NCBI GenBank assembly: GCA_017938485.1 | Contig: JAGBBM010000075.1 | Location: 1 to 37,283 of the forward strand | Source: Lachnospiraceae bacterium | GTDB lineage: Bacteria > Bacillota > Clostridia > Lachnospirales > Lachnospiraceae | Direction of reading: 5' to 3' | Length of the DNA stretch: 37,283 nt | Shown here: piece by piece, positions 31,484-37,283 of the stretch | Numbering within the stretch: position 1 is the first letter of the stretch | Layout of the letters: every line of letters begins with the position of its first letter | Made by a program: the position numbers and the translations under genes | The notes under the pieces: generated by a model | The model's input: the letters and a program-made list of their open reading frames with translations, nothing else | Told to the model about the DNA's origin: nothing | Databases searched by the model: none

Positions 31484-33460
31484 ATGAAAAATAGAGCGAG
31501 AAGAGGTTTTGGTATATACCTTATGCTTCTTTTTCTAGGTATCTGCGTCGTTGTGTGGTTACAAAACAGAGATACTGTTACAGACGTAGATTATACAATT
31601 GATGATTTTTATGTTGACGTAAATGAAGGTCTTGTAGGAGATGTTCAGATATATCAGAGTGCTGATGTTCCAACAGGTACAGTGTACTTTACTTACAAAG
31701 ATACTAATCAAGCTGTAGAGTTTTATGTTTCAGATGTAAATTTAGTTCAGAATATAGTACTAGACTATAATCTCACATCTGATGAAGAACAAAGCACACC
31801 GAAGACACCGGTAAATATGCGATTGTATGATGTAACCGAGGAGACATCCTTCTTCACTTGGTTGCCACTTATATTAATCATACTTATGGTTGTATTCTTA
31901 TTCCTTTCCCTTATGGGAAGTGTTGCTGGTGGCGGTGGTGCCGGCGGTGGCGGCGGAAAGGTTATGAACTTTGGAAAGAGCCGTGCCAAGATGACCACAG
32001 AAGCAGACCAGAAATCAACATTTAAGGATGTAGCCGGTCTTGATGAAGAAAAGGAAGATATGGCTGAGATAGTTGACTTCCTTAAGAATCCGAAAAAGTA
32101 TAGTGAGTTAGGTGCCAGAATACCTAAGGGTGTACTTTTAGAGGGCCCTCCTGGAACAGGTAAGACCTTGCTTGCTAAGGCAGTAGCAGGAGAAGCGGGA
32201 GTACCATTTTTCTCAATCTCTGGTTCTGACTTCGTAGAGATGTTTGTCGGTGTAGGTGCATCCAGAGTTAGAGATTTGTTTGAAGATGCTAAGAAGAATT
32301 CACCATGTATAGTATTTATAGATGAGATTGATGCGGTTGCACGTAAGAGAGGTTCAGGTCTCGGTGGCGGTCACGACGAGAGAGAGCAAACATTGAACCA
32401 GCTCCTTGTTGAGATGGATGGTTTCGGAACCAACGAAGGAATCATCGTTCTTGCTGCTACAAACCGTGTAGATATTCTTGACCCGGCTATTCTTCGACCA
32501 GGACGTTTTGATAGAAAGGTTATGGTTGGAAGACCAGATGTTAAGGGTAGAGAAGCAATTCTTAAGGTACATGTTCGTAATAAACCACTTTCTGATGATG
32601 TAAATCTTCACGATATAGCTAGAACTACAGCAGGATTTGCGGGAGCTGATCTTGAGAACCTTATGAATGAGGCAGCTATATCAGCAGCTAAGAAGAATCA
32701 GAAGTTTATCAAAAAGGAAGATGTAGATAAGAGTTTTGTTAAGATTGGTATCGGTGGCGAGAAGAAGAGTCGTCTTGTTCCTGAGAAGGAGAGAAGAATC
32801 ACTGCATATCACGAGGCAGGACATGCGATACTTTTCCATTTGTTGAGCGAGGTAGGTCCTGTTCACCTTGTGTCTATTATTCCAAATGGACGAGGTGCAG
32901 GTGGATATACTATGCCACTTCCTGAAAATGATAATGTATTTAATACCAAGAAAAAGATGTTACAGGATATTCAGGTAAGCTTTGGCGGTAGAATTGCCGA
33001 GGAACTTATCTTTGGAGATATAACTACTGGAGCATCACAGGATATTAAGCAGGCTACTCAGGTGGCACAGTCCATGGTAGTGAAGTATGGTATGTCTGAT
33101 GCAGTAGGTCTTATCAATTACGAAGTTGATAGTGGCGAGGAAGTATTCCTGGGAAGAGACCTTGGACATTCAAGAAGCTATGGTGAGAAGATTGCCACAC
33201 TTATTGATGATGAAGTTAGAAAGATTATTGATGAGTGTTACTCAGAGGCAAAACGTATTATTATTGAGAACATAGAAGTATTACACAAGTGTGCTGAGCT
33301 TCTTCTTGAGAAAGAACGTATTGATAGACCTGAGTTTGAGGCGCTTTTCGAGGCAGAGCCAGTTATGCCGGATTATGAAGATACGTTAGGGGAGGAAGAA
33401 AAGGAAGAAAGTCCTTTGGGCAATGTATCAAATAAGGCGGATGACGTGCCAGAAGTGTAA
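31484..33460 (+). CDS. ftsH: Membrane AAA+ zinc protease FtsH
   Basis: A 658-residue protease. Two membrane helices (about 8-25 and 124-146) flank the outside domain; a Gly-rich linker (about 147-160) follows. The AAA domain has Walker A GPPGTGKT near 221, Walker [11 protein letters not shown] and the second region of homology [19 protein letters not shown]. The zinc motif is HEAGH near 442. It degrades damaged membrane proteins and regulators and acts in sporulation and stress. The C-terminus is acidic. Confidence 0.97.
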   Translation: MKNRARRGFGIYLMLLFLGICVVVWLQNRDTVTDVDYTIDDFYVDVNEGLVGDVQIYQSADVPTGTVYFTYKDTNQAVEFYVSDVNLVQNIVLDYNLTSDEEQSTPKTPVNMRLYDVTEETSFFTWLPLILIILMVVFLFLSLMGSVAGGGGAGGGGGKVMNFGKSRAKMTTEADQKSTFKDVAGLDEEKEDMAEIVDFLKNPKKYSELGARIPKGVLLEGPPGTGKTLLAKAVAGEAGVPFFSISGSDFVEMFVGVGASRVRDLFEDAKKNSPCIVFIDEIDAVARKRGSGLGGGHDEREQTLNQLLVEMDGFGTNEGIIVLAATNRVDILDPAILRPGRFDRKVMVGRPDVKGREAILKVHVRNKPLSDDVNLHDIARTTAGFAGADLENLMNEAAISAAKKNQKFIKKEDVDKSFVKIGIGGEKKSRLVPEKERRITAYHEAGHAILFHLLSEVGPVHLVSIIPNGRGAGGYTMPLPENDNVFNTKKKMLQDIQVSFGGRIAEELIFGDITTGASQDIKQATQVAQSMVVKYGMSDAVGLINYEVDSGEEVFLGRDLGHSRSYGEKIATLIDDEVRKIIDECYSEAKRIIIENIEVLHKCAELLLEKERIDRPEFEALFEAEPVMPDYEDTLGEEEKEESPLGNVSNKADDVPEV

Positions 33461-33487
33461 TGTCAATAGCAAATATATAAAAAATAT

Positions 33488-33533
33488 AAGAACTCTCGAA
33501 AAAAAATTAATGTTTTTTTCGGGGGTTCTTTTG
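33488..33533 (+). terminator. Terminator of ftsH
   Basis: A long stem AAGAACTCTCGAAAAAAA against TTTTTTTCGGGGGTTCTT, with mismatches only near the lower part, then TTTTGTT. Confidence 0.8.
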
Positions 33534-33661
33534 TTAATGATTACCATAATGACGGGTGTGCCTTGGCAAAAATGCATAAAAAACAACCCTCAAAATATGA
33601 CAAAAAAAGACCTATTTTGCATTTTGCACAAAAAAAGTGAAAAAACTTTGAAAAGTTTGGG

Positions 33662-33798
33662 TAGACTTTTTAAAATAATTTGCTATAATACTACTTGTAA
33701 CCCCCCCAATACATTACATTATATAGTTTTTTGCTACACCCCATAAGTAACAAAATACCTTCTCCGAAAAGGGCAGCTGTTCGTTGGCTGTCCTTTTC
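33662..33798 (+). promoter_or_regulatory. Promoter and hairpin, possible small RNA or leader
   Basis: TAGACT, a 16-bp spacer and an extended -10 TGCTATAAT (33684-33689) form a strong promoter in the 444-bp gap. About 75 bp further a 12-bp hairpin GAAAAGGGCAGC / GGCTGTCCTTTTC (33766-33798) is found. A transcript of about 100-110 nt ending there could be a small RNA, or this may be an upstream promoter of the amylase gene. The rest of 33534-33661 shows no gene. Confidence 0.45.
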
Positions 33799-33831
33799 TC
33801 CTGTTCAAAATCAATTTTTCCCATTTTATTA

Positions 33832-33860
33832 TTGTTAAAATTTGCATATTGTATTAAAAT
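33832..33860 (+). promoter_or_regulatory. Proximal promoter of GH13 gene
   Basis: TTGTTA, a 17-bp spacer and TAAAAT, 44 bp before the chosen ATG at 33905. Confidence 0.6.
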
Positions 33861-33904
33861 ATAAAGATAGTTTGAATTTTCATGACAAGCAGGAGGCTGC
33901 CATA

Positions 33905-36004
33905 ATGTCAGATATGAGAAATAAGACATTAAAAATATTTGAATATGTTTATAATACAAAACCTGCACTCAATTTTGGTGCCTTATTTGCGGACGGTACA
34001 GAGTACTACAGAAGCCCGGCAGAGGTAGTAAAGGGCGAATCAGTTACACTTAGATTTAGAACTGCTGTAGATAACGTTGATTCAGTTTATTTGGTATATA
34101 AGGGTGAGAGAGCTAAGATGCACATTGAAAGCTCAGATGAACTCTTTGATTATTTTGCATACACTATTCAGGAAGTAAATGATAGCATAGATTATTACTA
34201 TGAAGTTAAGGCGGGTAGTGTTACCTGTTACTATAACAAGCTTGGAACTCAGAGAAACTTAAATCCGGATTATAATTTTCAGATATTTCCAGACTTTAAG
34301 GTTCCAACTTGGGCTAGGGGAGCAGTCTTTTATCAGATATTTGTGGACAGATTCTGTAATGGTGACGAGTCAAATGATGTACTTGACAATGAATACTGTT
34401 ATATAGGTGAGGGTACAAGAAGAGTTACAGACTGGTTTAAGTATCCTGACAATATGGACGTGCGCTCTTTTTATGGTGGAGACCTTCAAGGAGTTATGAA
34501 CAAATTGGATTACTTAGAGGATTTAGGTGTGGACGTAATATACCTCAACCCTATATTTGTATCACCATCTAATCATAAGTATGACATACAGGACTATGAT
34601 TATATTGACCCACATTTTGGCGTTATTGTAAAGGATGAGGGTGAGTGCTTAAGGGAGGGCTCTAAGACTAATAAGGAGTCAACCAGATATATAACAAGAG
34701 TTACAGATAAGGCTAATCTTGAGGCTAGTAATGCCCTTTTTGCCAAGCTGGTAGAAGAAGTGCATAAGCGTGGCATGAAGATAATTCTCGACGGTGTATT
34801 TAATCACTGTGGCTCCTTTAATAAGTGGCTTGACAGAGAATGTATATATGAAAACCAGGAGGGATACGAGAAGGGAGCTTTTATAGACCATGAGAGTCCA
34901 TATAGAAGTTTCTTCAAGTTCCAAGACCACTGGAAATGGCCTTACAATACAACCTACAATGGCTGGTGGGGACATGATACCCTTCCAAAGCTTAACTATG
35001 AAGAATCAGAAAAATTATATGAATATATTATGCGCATAGGTGAAAAGTGGGTTTCTCCGCCATATAATTGTGATGGCTGGAGACTTGATGTAGCTGCTGA
35101 CCTGGGACATACAGAGGAATTTAACCACAAGTTTTGGAGAGACTTTAGAAAGAGAGTTAAGGCTGCCAATCCGGATGCTATTATATTGGCAGAGCATTAT
35201 GGAGATGCGAAGAATTGGCTCTTGGGTGACCAGTGGGATACAGTTATGAACTATGATGCATTTATGGAGCCTATCACTTGGTTCCTCACAGGTGTTGAAA
35301 AGCACAGTGATGAGTTCAGAGGAGATTTGCTTGGTAATCCAGATGCCTTTACCGGTTCTCTTAGACATCATATGTCAAGATTTAATCAGAACTCTTTAGA
35401 GATTGCTATGAATGAGCTCTCTAACCACGACCATTCAAGATTTTTAACTCGTACAAACAGACGAGTTGGTAGAATTCATACTATGGGACCTGAAGCTGCA
35501 AATGAAAACATCAACAAGGGTGTATTTAGGGCAGCAGTTATATTTCAGATGACCTGGCCGGGAGCGCCAACTATATATTATGGTGATGAGGCTGGACTTT
35601 GTGGATGGACAGACCCTGACAACAGAAGAACCTACCCATGGGGTAGAGAAGATATGGAGCTTATTGCGTTCCATAAGGATATAATCAAGATTCATAAGGC
35701 AAAAGAAGCGCTTATGAAGGGCTCAGTTATGTTTTTGTATGGTGGCTACAAGGTTGTAAGCTACGGAAGATTTACGGATAAGCAGGCAGTTGTTGTCATT
35801 ATGAACAATGACTATGAGGATCGTACTTTGGATATCCACGTAAGACGAATCGGAATCCCTGACAAGGCCTCTATGAAACGTATTATGTTTGCAAATGAAG
35901 AGGGATATGATTTGGGTATACGAGAGTATGATGTGGATAATAACGTTCTTCACATAACTGTACCAAAGATATCTGCAATTGTACTTAGTTACGATAAAGA
36001 ATAA
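33905..36004 (+). CDS. GH13 alpha-amylase/neopullulanase-like enzyme
   Basis: A 699-residue protein from ATG 33905, chosen because AGGAGG lies 8 bp upstream; the longer reading starts without a ribosome site. An N-terminal beta domain (about 1-115, CBM34-like) precedes a TIM barrel. It contains GVDVIYLNPIFVSPSNHKYDIQDY, GMKIILDGVFNHCG, the nucleophile region CDGWRLDVAADLGH, acid/base Glu in IILAEHYGD, and LSNHDHSRF with the transition-state His-Asp. No signal peptide is present, so it acts in the cytoplasm on imported maltodextrins or cyclodextrins. Long insertions around 260-290 are unusual. Exact specificity cannot be read. Confidence 0.9.
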   Translation: MSDMRNKTLKIFEYVYNTKPALNFGALFADGTEYYRSPAEVVKGESVTLRFRTAVDNVDSVYLVYKGERAKMHIESSDELFDYFAYTIQEVNDSIDYYYEVKAGSVTCYYNKLGTQRNLNPDYNFQIFPDFKVPTWARGAVFYQIFVDRFCNGDESNDVLDNEYCYIGEGTRRVTDWFKYPDNMDVRSFYGGDLQGVMNKLDYLEDLGVDVIYLNPIFVSPSNHKYDIQDYDYIDPHFGVIVKDEGECLREGSKTNKESTRYITRVTDKANLEASNALFAKLVEEVHKRGMKIILDGVFNHCGSFNKWLDRECIYENQEGYEKGAFIDHESPYRSFFKFQDHWKWPYNTTYNGWWGHDTLPKLNYEESEKLYEYIMRIGEKWVSPPYNCDGWRLDVAADLGHTEEFNHKFWRDFRKRVKAANPDAIILAEHYGDAKNWLLGDQWDTVMNYDAFMEPITWFLTGVEKHSDEFRGDLLGNPDAFTGSLRHHMSRFNQNSLEIAMNELSNHDHSRFLTRTNRRVGRIHTMGPEAANENINKGVFRAAVIFQMTWPGAPTIYYGDEAGLCGWTDPDNRRTYPWGREDMELIAFHKDIIKIHKAKEALMKGSVMFLYGGYKVVSYGRFTDKQAVVVIMNNDYEDRTLDIHVRRIGIPDKASMKRIMFANEEGYDLGIREYDVDNNVLHITVPKISAIVLSYDKE

Positions 36005-36026
36005 CTATTAGCAACGGGGGTAAGAT

Positions 36027-36977
36027 ATGAAAGTTTTAATTATAGGTGCCGGAGCACTTGGAGTTGGAATAGGTGCATCCCTTAAGGATTCTGGATTTGA
36101 GGTGGATTTCTTTGCAAAGGGAGCAACTAAAGAAGCCATAGATAGATACGGTATCAGTCGTAAAAATTTATTCAAAGATATATATATTCCTGCTGGACAA
36201 GTAGGCACATACGATGATTATGAAGAACTTCCTGAGGAAGCTTACGACTATATCATAATATCAACAAAGACAGTGGCAAACGATGATGTTGCAGAAAATC
36301 TTGACAATAACAGTATCTGTATGAAGGATGACTGCAAGATTGTATTTATGCAAAATGGTATGGGCTACGAAGAACCATTTATGAAATATTTTGAACAGCA
36401 CGAGGTATACCACAGTCGTGTTATCACAGGTTTCAGAAAAGAAGTGCCAAATGAGAGTATTCTTACAGCACATCAGAATCCTATACTTATCGGTTCTATA
36501 TATGGATATTCCAATGATGCGGTTGAACCTCTTGCTGAGGCGATTAACAAGTCAGGAATACCTGCAAAAACAGAGACAGACATAAGCAAAGCTCTTTGGG
36601 CAAAGCTTATCTACAATACTACTCTTAATCCACTGGGAGCAATTCTCGGCATGTCCTATGGTGAGCTTGCAGATTCTGACTATGCCCACTCTATTATGGA
36701 CATCCTTATCGAGGAGACCTTTGAGATTATGAACAGAGCTGGCGGAAAAACTTACTGGACAAATGCAGATGAGTACCGTGTTGCTCTCTTTGAAGAGATG
36801 ATTCCTGATACCTACGAGCATCGCTCATCAACCTTACAGGATATCGAAAGAAAACAAAAGACGGAGATTGATACTTTAACAGGAGCCCTTCTCAATGTGG
36901 CATCAAACTGCAACATGACAGTTCCTATGCACAGTATGATATATTCTCTCATAAAGGCCCTAGAAGAAAAATTCTAA
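36027..36977 (+). CDS. Ketopantoate reductase family protein
   Basis: A 316-residue NADP-dependent dehydrogenase. The N-terminal Rossmann motif is GAGALGVGIGASL (8-20), followed by FMQNGMGYEEPF in the middle. The C-terminal domain has KALWAKLIYNTTLNPLGAILGM with the catalytic Lys, and DIERKQKTEIDTLTGALL late. The pattern fits 2-dehydropantoate 2-reductase (PanE/ApbA), which makes pantoate for CoA. Several paralogues of this family act on other 2-keto acids, so I leave the symbol empty. The ribosome site is GGGGG. It follows the GH13 gene after 22 bp and may be co-transcribed. Confidence 0.85.
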   Translation: MKVLIIGAGALGVGIGASLKDSGFEVDFFAKGATKEAIDRYGISRKNLFKDIYIPAGQVGTYDDYEELPEEAYDYIIISTKTVANDDVAENLDNNSICMKDDCKIVFMQNGMGYEEPFMKYFEQHEVYHSRVITGFRKEVPNESILTAHQNPILIGSIYGYSNDAVEPLAEAINKSGIPAKTETDISKALWAKLIYNTTLNPLGAILGMSYGELADSDYAHSIMDILIEETFEIMNRAGGKTYWTNADEYRVALFEEMIPDTYEHRSSTLQDIERKQKTEIDTLTGALLNVASNCNMTVPMHSMIYSLIKALEEKF

Positions 36978-37283
36978 GCCGGGAGAAAATGAACATTTTT
37001 TTCGTAATCATTTCTACCCTCCTTCACGGGAGCGGTATGGATAAGTGTGTATTATTTTATCTGTTAAGGGATTTTGATAGTATCTATTACCTTGTGTAAA
37101 ATGTTCTTATTCGCACCCCACGGTATAAACTCATGTAAGGGCTGGAATATATATTATCTGCAGGGTATTTATTTTGCCTTTAAGAAATTTTTAGAAATAT
37201 CCATAAAGTTTGGCACGGGATGAATTCCCCGAGTTCCAACTGTTTGAGTAATGAGCAAAATAATAGAGCACGGAATTTAGTAA
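36978..37283 (+). promoter_or_regulatory. Right-edge gap with strong promoter, transcript leaves window
   Basis: No gene is visible in these 306 bp. TTGATA (37074-37079), a 17-bp spacer and TAAAAT (37097-37102) make a strong promoter. The following 180 bp, with a hairpin around CGGG-ATGAATT-CCCCG near 37216, reads into the next gene outside the window. It could be a leader with a regulatory structure or the start of an RNA gene; I see no known motif. Confidence 0.45.

Noticed and set aside
33842-33904. The longer N-terminus of the GH13 enzyme as a signal peptide
   Set aside because: It is not hydrophobic (HIVLKYKDSLNFHDKQ), has no ribosome site, and spans the ribosome site of the start at 33905.

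Overview
The window looks like chromosome of a low-GC, spore-lineage Clostridia, most likely a Lachnospiraceae relative. The main evidence is the gene run spoVT, hup, rqcP, yabP, yabQ, divIC/ftsB, spoIIE, tilS, hpt, ftsH at 24.8-33.5 kb, whose order is typical of that group. Strong AGGAGG ribosome sites, TTGACA/TATAAT promoters and AT-rich hairpin-plus-T terminators fit as well. Species cannot be fixed from the sequence alone.

Region 1 (1-6565) is an integrative element in a tRNA-Leu(TAA) gene. The 3' 21 bp of the tRNA (45-65) recur exactly at 6471-6491, followed there by what looks like the original tRNA terminator. The 6.4-kb element carries a full-length tyrosine integrase and a D12-type adenine methylase with a ribbon-helix-helix-like N-terminus (both minus strand). 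It also carries an origin-like stretch with DnaA boxes and iterons, a small HTH regulator divergent from a lipoprotein with YD-type repeats, a resolvase-like protein that lacks its catalytic residues, and a second, catalytic-domain-only tyrosine recombinase. The right half (3.1-6.35 kb) holds at least 16 copies of GGGGTA, all on the plus strand, in genes and gaps alike. This is the strongest unexplained signal in the window. A 13-6-13 inverted repeat shaped like a tyrosine-recombinase core site sits just upstream of the small recombinase.

Region 2 (6.7-18.7 kb) starts with an alpha/beta hydrolase and a DUF3892 protein. A long co-directional cluster follows: a zinc-ribbon/membrane/solute-binding-like fusion, an unknown protein, a coiled-coil MoxR/CbbQ-like AAA+ ATPase, a partner possibly related to vWA proteins, a TelA-family protein and a charged coiled-coil protein. 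I infer a membrane-linked stress or surveillance system; its function is unknown. Next comes a CmpX-like TM-helix protein whose ribosome site is buried in a strong three-way-junction leader RNA, then a small HTH protein.

Region 3 (18.7-24.8 kb) opens with a 418-bp nested palindrome between convergent genes. After it are a double P-II protein with a DUF1538 membrane protein (minus strand), phenylacetate-CoA ligase with an ACT-domain protein, and a DUF3990/HTH pair that looks like a toxin-antitoxin unit under a palindromic operator.

Region 4 (24.8-37.3 kb) is the conserved sporulation, translation-quality, division and housekeeping block named above. It is followed by a cytoplasmic GH13 amylase/neopullulanase, a ketopantoate reductase, and a strong promoter at the right edge whose transcript runs out of the window.
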